A stretch of DNA of 64,000 nt from Bacillota bacterium. Lineage in GTDB: Bacteria > Bacillota > Clostridia > Christensenellales > QAND01. Location of the stretch: NCBI GenBank assembly GCA_003150225.1, contig QAND01000023.1, positions 41,813 through 105,812 on the forward strand. The letters are read 5' to 3'. Below are positions 34,739-42,980 of the stretch, piece after piece. A program made the position numbers and the translations under genes. Position 1 is the first letter of the stretch. Every line of letters starts with the position of its first letter. The notes below the pieces were generated by a model, which ran no database searches, had not been told where the DNA came from, and was given only the letters and a program-made list of their open reading frames with translations.

Positions 34739-35508
34739 AGGGTGTAGGTCTCCCCGTCGTTATAGATGGTAAGGGTATCGCCGTCGTAGCGGAAATCGGT
34801 AACGGCTCCCTCAAAAAAGGTATCGTCGTTCAGATCCGCGTCCAAAATGGAAGCGGGCTGGGGAGCCTCCTCAAAGAACCCGCACCGGATGGTCGCTCCG
34901 TCAAAGCGGTACCGAACCATCTCATAGGAGATGCCCGCGTCATCGGTATGCCAAAATTGGGCGTAATAGGCCGTCCCCGCCTTCCGGTATTCCACCAGCA
35001 AAAGGGGGAACTCCCCTTCCTCCACCACCTGACAGACCCGAGCGGTCAGGGTCTCCTGGCCCAGGGTGCCAGCAAAGGTACGGCCCTCCCCCGCCTCCTT
35101 GTCCCCATAGGCAAAGGCAAAGGTCCCTTCGGCAGCGATGCTGCCGGAAGCTTCCTCTCCTGTAAGCGCCCAGACGCCGTCCTCTCCTTGAACGGCCTCA
35201 TAAGCCACGGTAATGGCCTCATAGAGCTGGCTCTCGGCAGCAGCCAGATCGGCGCTGATCCCCTCCAGCAAAGGGGTAATATCGGTCTCGCCGGGGGTAT
35301 AGGCGTCCATCCGGCCAAGTGCCCCGGCGTAGGATAGATCCTTCTGCTCCAAAAACGCCGCCAGAGGGCCTACCAGGGGGTTGGTCGCCACCTCCATAGG
35401 GGCGGTGGGCAGCGGTTCTTCCTCTTTGGAATCGGTGCCGGCTCCGCCGCAGGCCGCCAGGGCCAGAATCATGGCCCCTGTGGTGAGGGCCGCTAACAAT
35501 TTTCTCAT
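34735..35508 (-). CDS. Lipoprotein, unknown function
   Basis: The 257-residue protein has a signal with lipobox (MRKLLAALTTGAMILALAAC, Cys20). The rest is mainly beta with acidic stretches (SKEEEPLPTAPMEVATN and ITPLLEGISADLAAAESQLYEAI). No family is recognised. The ATG at 35508 follows CGGAGG. The tight overlap with the sirtuin gene is striking for two proteins in different cell compartments; they share a transcript. Confidence 0.7.
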   Translation of the reverse strand: MRKLLAALTTGAMILALAACGGAGTDSKEEEPLPTAPMEVATNPLVGPLAAFLEQKDLSYAGALGRMDAYTPGETDITPLLEGISADLAAAESQLYEAITVAYEAVQGEDGVWALTGEEASGSIAAEGTFAFAYGDKEAGEGRTFAGTLGQETLTARVCQVVEEGEFPLLLVEYRKAGTAYYAQFWHTDDAGISYEMVRYRFDGATIRCGFFEEAPQPASILDADLNDDTFFEGAVTDFRYDGDTLTIYNDGETYTL

Positions 35509-35581
35509 GGTGTTCCTCCGTTTCATGGCTCCATTATACAACCATAGCCCGGCTTTTGCACCGTAAAAACGCCCGGCGGCG

Positions 35582-35830
35582 CTACCGGGTTTCCAGAAGC
35601 CGGGCGGGCTCCACCCCCAGAACGTCCGCCAGACGGAACAGGGCGGGCAGGGAGATCACGCTGACCATATTGGGCACCTCCACCTTGCTGATGTAGGTGC
35701 GGCTCATGCCGCAGGCCTCCGCCAGCTCCTCCTGGGTATAGCCCGCAAAGCTCCGGTAAAAGGCCTCGTTCAGCCCCATCTGAAGCAAACGGTACTCATC
35801 CTCCTTGGTGACCTTGCGTGAATGAGGCAT
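35582..35830 (-). CDS. XRE-family regulator, short
   Basis: The 82-residue protein has a helix-turn-helix domain with YTQEELAEACGMSRTYISKVEVPNMVSVISLPALFRLADVLGVEPARLLE, about residues 31-80. It is a cI/Cro-type DNA-binding protein. The ATG at 35830 has AAGGAGG 8 bases upstream. The divergent XRE gene on the plus strand and the repeats between them suggest a small cross-regulatory switch. Confidence 0.85.
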   Translation of the reverse strand: MPHSRKVTKEDEYRLLQMGLNEAFYRSFAGYTQEELAEACGMSRTYISKVEVPNMVSVISLPALFRLADVLGVEPARLLETR

Positions 35831-35860
35831 CACACATCCTCCTTCTCACTTTTGATTTAC

Positions 35861-35918
35861 CAATAGGATAACTCAATCCGAGTTAAAAATCAATACTTCG
35901 TTCCGAGTTAACTATAAT
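35861..35918. promoter_or_regulatory. Divergent promoter region with operator repeats
   Basis: AACTC-aatcc-GAGTT (35870-35884) is a perfect dyad. TCCGAGTTAA occurs at 35877-35886 and 35902-35911. On the minus strand TTGATT-17-TATCCT places the dyad in the promoter spacer; on the plus strand TATAAT at 35913-35918 directly follows the second copy. Confidence 0.6.
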
Positions 35919-35940
35919 ACTATTTGAGGTGAACAACCGC

Positions 35941-36159
35941 ATGGAATCTGCCTATCTAAAAAGATTGCGCGAACTCCGAGAGGATAACGATTTATCACAA
36001 CGTCAAATTGGCGATCTGTTGGGGGTTGCACAAGGTACCGTCTCCCAATATGAGCTGGGAAAACGTCCGCTTCCCATTGAATATCTCATCAAACTATGCC
36101 GGTTTTACAGCGTTTCGGCGGACTTCATTCTAGGGCTTTCCGATCAAAAAGACCGATAA
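35941..36159 (+). CDS. XRE-family regulator, minimal
   Basis: The 72-residue protein is essentially one helix-turn-helix domain: LKRLRELREDNDLSQRQIGDLLGVAQGTVSQYELGKRPLPIEYLIKLCRFYSVSADFILGLSD. It resembles SinR/Cro-like small repressors of Bacillota. The ATG at 35941 is preferred to a GTG 12 bases earlier because of the GAGGTG placement. It is probably autoregulated through the repeats in front of it. Confidence 0.88.
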   Translation: MESAYLKRLRELREDNDLSQRQIGDLLGVAQGTVSQYELGKRPLPIEYLIKLCRFYSVSADFILGLSDQKDR

Positions 36160-36167
36160 ACCCATAT

Positions 36168-36200
36168 AAAAAAGCGCCCCTATGATGGGGGCGCTTTTTT
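36168..36200 (+). terminator. Bidirectional terminator between XRE gene and pfk
   Basis: aaaaaagcgcccc-tatgat-ggggcgctttttt, a strong stem with T-runs on both strands. Confidence 0.93.
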
Positions 36201-36209
36201 CATCATCCA

Positions 36210-37238
36210 TTATCTAAAGTAGAGCTCCGCGCACGCATAGAGGTCCTTGCCCACCTCTTTGCGCCCCTGGCTGGCGGCAGAGAGGGGGATGGCCACGATC
36301 TCGTTCCCCTGAAGAGCGATCATGTGCCCGTAGTCCTCGTTCACCACGCACTCGGCGGCCTTATAGCCCAGCCGGGTGCCCAGGATGCGGTCAAAGACGC
36401 TGGGAGCGCCTGCCCGCTGGAGATACCCCAGCACCGTGTGACGGGTGGGAATCCCCGTCCGTTCTTTGAGGGCGTCCGCAAGCCGGGCCGCCACGTCCTT
36501 CTCGGCCAGCCGCACGTTGCCGAACTCGTCCAGGTTGGCCTCCGATAGTTCCATGTCGGCGAACTCACAGCCCTCGGCCACGGCGATGACCCCGTAATCC
36601 AAGCCCCGCTCCTTCCGAGCCAGCATGATCCCGGCAACCTCCTCCACGGTTTTGGGAAACTCGGGGATCAGCACCACGCTGGCGCAGCCCGCCAGCCCGG
36701 CGTACAGCGCGATCCACCCGGTGTGGCGGCCCATGAGCTCCACCACGATGTAGCGCCTGTGGCTGTAAGCCGTGGTATGGATTCGGTCAATGGCCTCCAT
36801 GGCGATGTTGGCGGCGGTATCGAACCCAAAGGTAAAATCGGTGCCCGAAAGATCATTATCGATGGTCTTAGGCACGCCAATCATGTTCATGCCCATGGCG
36901 TTGAGCTTGTCCGCCACACCCAGGGTATCGTCCCCGCCGATGGCCACGATTCCGTTCAGCCCCAGCTTTTCCATGGTGGCCCGGACCCGCTCCGGCCCGT
37001 TCTCCTCCTGCAGAACGTTGGTGCGGCTGGTAAACAAAAGGGTGCCTCCCTGGGCCTGGAGGTTCTCCACATCGTCAAGGGTGAGCCAATCCCCCTCCCC
37101 TGTAAGGGCGCCGCGCCAGCCCCCCCGGAAGCCATAAACCTCCGTACCATGGGCGGCGCACTTTTCCACCACAGCCCGGATCACCGCATTGAGGCCGGGA
37201 CAGTCCCCGCCACCCGTTAAAATGCCAATCTTCCCCAC
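36210..37238 (-). CDS. pfp: Phosphofructokinase, pyrophosphate-dependent type by key residues
   Basis: The 342-residue protein has the PfkA fold, starting GKIGILTGGGDCPGLNAVIRAVV, with PKTIDNDLSGTDFTFGFDTA and VELMGRHTGWIALYAGLA. Two residues set the phosphoryl donor. The ATP-type GGDGS/PGTIDND becomes GGDDT (Asp104) and PKTIDND (Lys124) in PPi enzymes, and both are present here. The reversible enzyme would use pyrophosphate for both glycolysis and gluconeogenesis. It has its own promoter embedded in the terminator of the gene upstream. Confidence 0.9.
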   Translation of the reverse strand: MGKIGILTGGGDCPGLNAVIRAVVEKCAAHGTEVYGFRGGWRGALTGEGDWLTLDDVENLQAQGGTLLFTSRTNVLQEENGPERVRATMEKLGLNGIVAIGGDDTLGVADKLNAMGMNMIGVPKTIDNDLSGTDFTFGFDTAANIAMEAIDRIHTTAYSHRRYIVVELMGRHTGWIALYAGLAGCASVVLIPEFPKTVEEVAGIMLARKERGLDYGVIAVAEGCEFADMELSEANLDEFGNVRLAEKDVAARLADALKERTGIPTRHTVLGYLQRAGAPSVFDRILGTRLGYKAAECVVNEDYGHMIALQGNEIVAIPLSAASQGRKEVGKDLYACAELYFR

Positions 37239-37282
37239 AATGACACGCTCCTTAGATATTGGATTTTTTGACCAGTATCCCC

Positions 37283-37311
37283 ATTATAAACAAAAGAACA
37301 ACATTTTTCAA
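37283..37311 (-). promoter_or_regulatory. Promoter of pfk
   Basis: TTGAAA (37306-37311) with a 17-base spacer to TATAAT (37283-37288) on the minus strand. Confidence 0.75.
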
Positions 37312-37341
37312 CGGTAAGTTCACAAAAAATGTTGTTCTTTT
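37292..37341 (-). terminator. Hairpin after the acyl-CoA synthetase gene, overlapping pfk promoter
   Basis: aaaagaacaacattttt pairs perfectly with aaaaatgttgttctttt (17 bp). On the minus strand it follows the acyl-CoA synthetase stop, and its left arm also carries the -35 and spacer of the pfk promoter. Confidence 0.75.
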
Positions 37342-37349
37342 TACAGCTT

Positions 37350-39017
37350 TTATTGTTGTTTCTTTTTCAAATCCTGTTCTCTGATCTCCACCCGACGGAT
37401 CTTTCCGCTGATGGTTTTGGGCAGTTCCTCCACAAACTCGATGATGCGGGGATATTTATAGGGAGCGGTCACATGCTTTACATGGTTTTGAAGCTCCTTA
37501 ACCAAGGCGTCGCTGGGCTCCCAGCCCCGATTCAACACCACGGTAGCCTTCACCACCTGGCCTCGGATGGGATCGGGTACGGCAGTGATGGCCGTCTCCA
37601 GGACGGCGGCATGCTCCATAAGCGCGCTCTCCACCTCAAAGGGCCCGATGCGGTATCCCGAGGACTTGATCACGTCGTCCACCCGGCCAACATACCAGAA
37701 ATAGCCGTTCTCATCCATCCAGGCCAGGTCTCCGGTGCGGAACAGCCCTTCATGGAGCTGACGATGGGTGTTGGCCTCATCCCCATAATATCCGCAGAAC
37801 ATGCCCTGTGGCTTTCCTCCGTCCAACCGAACGGAGATCTCTCCAATGGATCCCAGGTGGACGTCGTTGCCTTCCTCGTCGGCGATGCAGACCTTATAGC
37901 CCGGGGAGGGCTTGCCCATGCTGCCCGGCACCGGCTCCACCCATTTGAAGGTACCCAGCACCACGGTGGTCTCGGTCTGGCCAAAGGCCTCCCGGAGCTG
38001 AATGCCCGTGGCCTCGTAAAACTTGTTGTACACCTCGGGGTTTAAGGCCTCTCCGGCGATGGCACAGTGCTGAAGCGCGCTCAAATCGAATTTTCCCAGA
38101 TCCTCCTGGATCAAAAAGCGATAGATGGTGGGCGGCGCGCAGAAGCTGGTGATGTGGTAATCCTGCATCTTCTGAAGCAGGTCGGTGGGCACGAACTTAT
38201 CGTAATCATAGGTAAAGACGGTGGTATCCGCCATCCACTGGCCGTAGAGCTTACCCCAGACCGCCTTGCCCCACCCGGTATCCGATACCGTCAAATGAAC
38301 GCCGCCAGGCACCACGTCCTGCCAAAACGCGGCGGTAACGATATGCCCCAAGGGATAGGTGAAGTCATGCTGAACCATCTTGGGCATCCCAGTGGTGCCG
38401 CTGGTGAAATACAGCAGCATGGGATCCTCGTTGTGGATGGCCTCCTCCCCTACAGGACGGGGATATTCAGGGGAAAACCCGTAAAAATCATCCAACCGGT
38501 GCCAACCGTCCATCTCCCCCCGGGCCAGGATCAGGGTAGTATGAAGGCCGTTGTGCCGGACGGCGGCGTCGGCCTCATCGGCCACCTGCCCGTCCCGGGT
38601 GCAGATCACGGCGGAAATATCCGCCGCCTGGATGCGGTAGGCAATGTCCTTCTCCATTAGAAGGTTGGTGGCGGGGATGGCCACCGCGCCGATCCGGTGA
38701 AGGGCCAGGATGCAGAACCAAAACTCATAATGGCGCTTGAGGATCAGCATCACCCGGTCCCCTTTTTTGATCCCAAGGCTCCGGAGGTAGTTGGCTGCCC
38801 GGCTGGACTGCTCCTTCATATCGGCAAAGGTGAAGTTCCGCTCCTCCCCCGCCTCGTTGGTCCAGATCATAGCCAGGCGCCGGGGGTCCATGGCCGCAAT
38901 CTCGTCCACCACATCATAGGCAAAATTAAAGCACTTTGGCACCTTTATGGAGAAGTTCTCCATAAAATCCTCATAGGACGTAAAGTCCCCCTTGACGTAT
39001 CGTTCATAAAATGCCAT
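37350..39017 (-). CDS. Acyl-CoA synthetase (AMP-forming), branched/medium-chain type
   Basis: The 555-residue protein has the AMP-binding signature LLYFTSGTTGMPKMVQHDFTYPLGH (about residues 187-211), AFGQTETTVVLG, GRVDDVIKSSGYRIGPFEVE and the final lysine motif KTISGKIRR. This FTSGTTGxPKMVxH form is the MbcS/ACSM group, which activates short branched or medium-chain acids to acyl-CoA. The ATG at 39017 has AAGGGG 8 bases before it. It is co-transcribed with an XRE-cupin regulator behind a T-box, linking it to amino acid supply. Confidence 0.9.
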   Translation of the reverse strand: MAFYERYVKGDFTSYEDFMENFSIKVPKCFNFAYDVVDEIAAMDPRRLAMIWTNEAGEERNFTFADMKEQSSRAANYLRSLGIKKGDRVMLILKRHYEFWFCILALHRIGAVAIPATNLLMEKDIAYRIQAADISAVICTRDGQVADEADAAVRHNGLHTTLILARGEMDGWHRLDDFYGFSPEYPRPVGEEAIHNEDPMLLYFTSGTTGMPKMVQHDFTYPLGHIVTAAFWQDVVPGGVHLTVSDTGWGKAVWGKLYGQWMADTTVFTYDYDKFVPTDLLQKMQDYHITSFCAPPTIYRFLIQEDLGKFDLSALQHCAIAGEALNPEVYNKFYEATGIQLREAFGQTETTVVLGTFKWVEPVPGSMGKPSPGYKVCIADEEGNDVHLGSIGEISVRLDGGKPQGMFCGYYGDEANTHRQLHEGLFRTGDLAWMDENGYFWYVGRVDDVIKSSGYRIGPFEVESALMEHAAVLETAITAVPDPIRGQVVKATVVLNRGWEPSDALVKELQNHVKHVTAPYKYPRIIEFVEELPKTISGKIRRVEIREQDLKKKQQ

Positions 39018-39029
39018 TTCGGACACCCC

Positions 39030-39584
39030 TTATTTCATGATGATGGCGAGAAACTCGCAGGGCTCCTCCCCCTCGCAGACCATGCCGTGGGGACGGGAGG
39101 AATCATAGTACACGGCGTCGCCGGCGGAGACCACCGCCTCCTGGGCGTCCACCCGGATTCGCATGCTGCCCTTCAATACATAATCAAACTCCTGGCCCTC
39201 GTGGCTATTGAGGTGCATCTCGGTGTTATCACCGGGAGCCACCGTCACATGGAAGGGCTCCGCCTTCTTATTCTTAAAGAAGAAGGCCAAATGCTGGTAT
39301 TTGTATTCCTTGCGCCGGTCGATGTTCAGACCCTCGCCATCCTTTACCAGGGAAAAATAGGTGAGCTTAGGGGTCTCTCCGGTAAGAAGGTCCACGATGT
39401 CCACCCCCAGCTTGTTGGCACAGCCAAACAAAAAGGAGAAGGCAAAGTCGTTCTTGCCCGCCTCGTATTCCAGATATTCGGACACCGAAATATCCAGCTC
39501 CTTGGCCATCTCCTCCGGGGTAATGTCCAACGCTTCCCGCAGCATGGACAGCCGCTGCGCAATGGCTTGAATCTGTTCACCCAT
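39030..39584 (-). CDS. XRE-cupin transcriptional regulator
   Basis: The 184-residue protein has an N-terminal helix-turn-helix (LREALDITPEEMAKELDISVSEYLEYEAGKNDFAF, residues 15-50) and a C-terminal cupin (HVTVAPGDNTEMHLNSHEGQEFDYVLKGSMRIRV...GDAVYYDSSRPHG, about 110-170). The cupin normally binds a small ligand and tunes DNA binding. Twelve bases separate it from the acyl-CoA synthetase gene. This two-gene layout is frequent in clostridia. AGGAGG precedes the ATG. Confidence 0.9.
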   Translation of the reverse strand: MGEQIQAIAQRLSMLREALDITPEEMAKELDISVSEYLEYEAGKNDFAFSFLFGCANKLGVDIVDLLTGETPKLTYFSLVKDGEGLNIDRRKEYKYQHLAFFFKNKKAEPFHVTVAPGDNTEMHLNSHEGQEFDYVLKGSMRIRVDAQEAVVSAGDAVYYDSSRPHGMVCEGEEPCEFLAIIMK

Positions 39585-39619
39585 TCTGAATCCCTCCTAA
39601 TGCTCCTTTTGATTTGGAT

Positions 39620-39858
39620 AAAAAAATCCCCGTCCGATTAGGACGGGGATGATTCCTCGCGATACCACCTAATACTAAGCTCCAACAAGCCAGCCGCCGG
39701 TAACGGGGCGGAACCGGAATTCCCTAATACCATCTTTCAGGAATCGGCTCGGAAGTGATTGCCGTCCGGACGCGTCTTTGGCTCGCACCAACCGCCAAAT
39801 CTCTGTGCCTGCATCTCCCGCACGGGCCGTCTTCGTCACAGCCTTTGTTATTGGAATG
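39620..39858 (-). ncRNA. T-box leader, likely isoleucine-type
   Basis: Read on the minus strand, the leader has the distal Stem I loop GGTTGGTGCGAGCC preceded by AGAGA, then a specifier-side segment GGCAATCACTTCC. The trinucleotide before ACT is ATC, so Ile is the best reading. A T-box core AGGTGGTATCGCG lies at 39658-39670, followed by the terminator atccccgtcc-taatc-ggacggggat with seven T (39620-39650). ATTAGG in the T-box can pair with CCTAAT in the terminator to form the antiterminator. UGGU fits a tRNA with A73. The specifier assignment is less sure than the T-box call. Confidence 0.85.
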
Positions 39859-39859
39859 T

Positions 39860-39888
39860 ATTGTATCCTCCAAGGAAGCGTTTGTCAA
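39860..39888 (-). promoter_or_regulatory. Promoter of the T-box operon
   Basis: TTGACA (39883-39888), 17-base spacer, TACAAT (39860-39865) on the minus strand. It lies just ahead of the T-box leader. Confidence 0.85.
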
Positions 39889-39889
39889 C

Positions 39890-40177
39890 ACCTTTTTAGC
39901 GGCCGGTTTTCCACCGGCTAAAAGACAATGTGATTCAACGTCATAAAGGCTCTTTCTCCCTGTGGTAGAGGGTCGCCCATACCTCCACTGGAGCCAGCCG
40001 CGCCTAAAAAAACCGCCCGGACTTTTCCATCCGGGCGGTCTTAGCATCAATCATCAGCCGGTTAAAGCTTCGCGATGACTTCCGCGAGTGCCTTGTTCTT
40101 TCTCGCAGAAAAAACCGTTTTACAAGCATCCGACTATTGGCGCGCGCTTTTCTTTTTAGCATTCGCCGTTCGCGTCC
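39890..40177. other. Intergenic stretch right of the T-box promoter
   Basis: It holds a hairpin at 39893-39924 (ttttagc..ccggt / accgg..ctaaaa), the P-type ATPase terminator at 40006-40041, and about 130 further bases in which nothing is recognised. Confidence 0.6.
40006..40041 (-). terminator. Terminator of the P-type ATPase unit
   Basis: accgcccgga pairs with tccgggcggt; seven T follow on the minus strand. It lies about 135 bases past the gene's stop. Confidence 0.88.
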
Positions 40178-42817
40178 TTATTGTCCGTTGATCTCGTTGC
40201 ACTTCAGCAGCTTGAAGATCTCCACAACCACCACGGGGACCAAGCACAGCCCAAGCACCACCAGCCACTGCATGGCCGTGAGCGCCACCACGCTGAATAC
40301 GCCGGACAGGAAGGGGACAAAGAGTACTAGGAGCATCAGGGCAGCGGAAATGCCCACGGCGCCCCACAGGTACTTGTTGCGCCCAATGTCCCTGGAAAAG
40401 GCGGAAAGATGGCTGCTGCGGACGTTGAACACATGGATCAGCTGGCTGAAGGCCAGGGTAACAAAGGCCATGGTACGGCCCGCCTCCACCCCAGTGGTAA
40501 AGAAGCCGTAGGTGTAGGCCAAGAGGGTGATGCCGCCGATCAAAAGGCCCTGGTAGCACATCCGCCAGACCAATCCCTTTGTGAATACCGAATCATGGCG
40601 TTCGGCCTTGCGGTTCATGATGCCCTTTTCCGCGGGGTCAACCCCCAGTCCCAAGGCGGGAAGGCTGTCGGTCACCAGGTTCACCCACAGGATGTGGACC
40701 GGCAAAAGGGGCTCGTGCCAGTTCAATAGGGTGGCCAGGAAGAGGGTGAAGATCTCACCCACGTTACAGGACAGCAGGAACTGGATGGCCTTTAGGATGT
40801 TGTCATAAATGCGGCGTCCCTCGCCCACCGCCGATACCACGGTGGCAAAGTTGTCGTCGGTGAGGACAATATCAGCGGCCTCCTTGGCCACCTCGGTGCC
40901 CACGATGCCCATGGCCGCGCCGATGTCGGCGTTCTTCAGGGCAGGCGCGTCGTTGACGCCGTCTCCGGTCATGGCCACGATATGGCCGTTCTTCTGCCAA
41001 GCGTTCACAATCCGCACCTTATGCTCCGGCGAGATACGGGCATAGACGGAGATCCGATCCACCTTTTCGGCCAGCTCCGCGTCGCTCATAGCTTCCAGCT
41101 CCTGGCCGGTGATGGCAAGATCCCCCTCCCGAAGGATACCCAGGCTCTCGGCAATGGCCACGGCGGTGGTCTTGTGGTCCCCGGTAATCATCACCGGACG
41201 GATGCCGGCCTGTGCGCAAAGGGCCACGGCGTCCCGCGCCTCCGGCCGGGGCGGATCCATCATGCCCACCATGCCGATGTAGATGAGGTTTTCCTCCAAA
41301 GAGGGCATCTCATCCTTTTCCGGGATGGCGTCGATATCCTGATAGGCCATAGCCAGTACCCGAAGGGCACTCTGGGCCATGCCGTCGTTGGCGGCGGCGA
41401 TGGCCGCCCGATCCTCCTCGGTGATGGGCCGGCTGCCGCCCTCCTCGCCGATTCGGGTGCAGCGGTTCAACAGAATATCCACCGCGCCCTTCACAAAAGC
41501 GCGGATGGTGCCATCGGGAAGCCGGTGAACGGTGGTCATCAACTTCCGATCGGAGTCAAAGGGCAGCTCCGCCACCCGGGGGCTCTGCTCCTCCAGATCG
41601 CTCTTATTGTAACCCATACGCTTTGCCACGTTGATGAGCGCAATCTCCGTGGGATCACCCAGAGCGGTTTCCCCTCCGTCCTTGCTGCTGAACCGGGCGT
41701 CGTTGCACAGCGCGCAGTTGTTGAGCAGCAGCGCTTCCAATTCTCCGCTCCGAGCCTCCTCTGGCGCATAGGTTTCCCCGTTTACATAGAGCTTCAGCAC
41801 CTCCATCTGATTCATGGTAAGGGTGCCGGTTTTATCGGAGCAGATGACAGTAGCGCTGCCCAGCGTTTCCACCGACGGGAGCGTCCGCACGATGGCGTTG
41901 AGCTTCGCCATCCGCTGCACCGACAGGGCCAACACGATGGTTGCGATGGCGGGCAGTCCCTCGGGGATGGCGGCCACCGCCAAAGACACCGAGGTGAGGA
42001 ACATCTCAAAGAAAGGCTTGTTATACAGCATGCCGGCGGCGAAGATCACCACACAGATGGCCAAAGCCGCGATGGCCAGGGTCTTGCCCAGCTTCTCCAG
42101 CTTCTGCTGGAGGGGCGTCATCCGATCCCCCTCCTGCTGGAGCATGTGGGCAATCCGCCCCACCTCGGTATCCATAGCGATGGCGGTGACCACGCCCCGG
42201 CCCCGGCCGTAGGTGACCACGCTGCTGCTGTACGCCATGTTGATGCGATCCCCCAAAGGAGCGCCCTCTGGGAGAAGCGCCGAAGCGTCCTTTTCCACGG
42301 CATCCGATTCCCCCGTAAGGGCGGATTCCTGGATCTTCAAGTTAACGCATTCCACAAGGCGCATGTCGGCGGGCACCATGTCCCCGGCTTCCAGGATGAC
42401 CACATCCCCCACCACCACTTCCCGGGCGGGAATGGAGATCACCTCTCCCTCCCGCAGCACCTTGGCAAAGGGAGCACTCATCTTCTTAAGGGCGTTTAGG
42501 GACTGTTCCGCCTTTTTCTGCTGGGCCACGCCGATGATGGCGTTGAGCACCACGATCAAGAGGATCACACAGGCGTCCACCACCTCGCCCAAAGCGCCGG
42601 AGATCACAGCCGCAGCCAGCAGCACAATGATCATAAAATCCTTCAGCTGGTCCACAAATAGCTGGAAGGTGGTTTTGCCGGGCTTCTGCTCCAGCTCATT
42701 GAAGCCGTGCTTCTGCTGTTGCTCCCGGGCCTGGTCGCCGCCCAGGCCCCGGTTCTGGTCCGTTCCCAGGGCCTGGGCCGTCTGCTCCACGCTCTGGCTG
42801 TAAAAATTTTGTTCCAT
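40178..42817 (-). CDS. Cation-transporting P-type ATPase, probable manganese/calcium exporter
   Basis: The 879-residue protein is a type II P-ATPase: an N-terminal cation ATPase domain (SVEQTAQALGTDQNRGL), LTGESDAVEK actuator motif, PEGLPAIATIVLA in TM4, phosphorylation site CSDKTGTLTMNQM, MVGMMDPPRPEARDA, and MTGDGVNDAPALKNADIGAAMG. It has about ten membrane helices. The family pumps calcium or manganese out. The manganese riboswitch directly upstream argues for Mn2+, as with the lactococcal YoaB ATPase. AAGGAGG precedes the ATG. Confidence 0.95.
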   Translation of the reverse strand: MEQNFYSQSVEQTAQALGTDQNRGLGGDQAREQQQKHGFNELEQKPGKTTFQLFVDQLKDFMIIVLLAAAVISGALGEVVDACVILLIVVLNAIIGVAQQKKAEQSLNALKKMSAPFAKVLREGEVISIPAREVVVGDVVILEAGDMVPADMRLVECVNLKIQESALTGESDAVEKDASALLPEGAPLGDRINMAYSSSVVTYGRGRGVVTAIAMDTEVGRIAHMLQQEGDRMTPLQQKLEKLGKTLAIAALAICVVIFAAGMLYNKPFFEMFLTSVSLAVAAIPEGLPAIATIVLALSVQRMAKLNAIVRTLPSVETLGSATVICSDKTGTLTMNQMEVLKLYVNGETYAPEEARSGELEALLLNNCALCNDARFSSKDGGETALGDPTEIALINVAKRMGYNKSDLEEQSPRVAELPFDSDRKLMTTVHRLPDGTIRAFVKGAVDILLNRCTRIGEEGGSRPITEEDRAAIAAANDGMAQSALRVLAMAYQDIDAIPEKDEMPSLEENLIYIGMVGMMDPPRPEARDAVALCAQAGIRPVMITGDHKTTAVAIAESLGILREGDLAITGQELEAMSDAELAEKVDRISVYARISPEHKVRIVNAWQKNGHIVAMTGDGVNDAPALKNADIGAAMGIVGTEVAKEAADIVLTDDNFATVVSAVGEGRRIYDNILKAIQFLLSCNVGEIFTLFLATLLNWHEPLLPVHILWVNLVTDSLPALGLGVDPAEKGIMNRKAERHDSVFTKGLVWRMCYQGLLIGGITLLAYTYGFFTTGVEAGRTMAFVTLAFSQLIHVFNVRSSHLSAFSRDIGRNKYLWGAVGISAALMLLVLFVPFLSGVFSVVALTAMQWLVVLGLCLVPVVVVEIFKLLKCNEINGQ

Positions 42818-42855
42818 TTCCGTCCTCCTTCATACTTGACGCGGGATCGGTTATA

Positions 42856-42974
42856 AAATAAAAAGACCCCTGCTCTCACGAACAAAGGTCTTGCTCTCAA
42901 ACGATTGTTGCCCGGGCAGGGTCTGCCGTATTGACGAACAACAAAACCATAAAGGCGAGCTACTCCCCTTTTCC
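42856..42974 (-). ncRNA. yybP-ykoY manganese riboswitch
   Basis: On the minus strand the leader has the conserved GGGGAGTAGCTCGCC (near 42958-42971), a second conserved AGCAAGACCTTT (near 42885-42895), and closes with AGCAGGGGTCTTTTT, which can form a terminator with AAGACC. That is the yybP-ykoY consensus, a Mn2+ sensor that opens expression when manganese is high. It leads into the P-type ATPase gene. Confidence 0.9.
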
Positions 42975-42980
42975 CCATTC

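Noticed and set aside
40982-42499. 505-codon open frame antisense to the P-type ATPase
   Set aside because: A shadow of a highly conserved gene; His/Gly-rich translation without domains.
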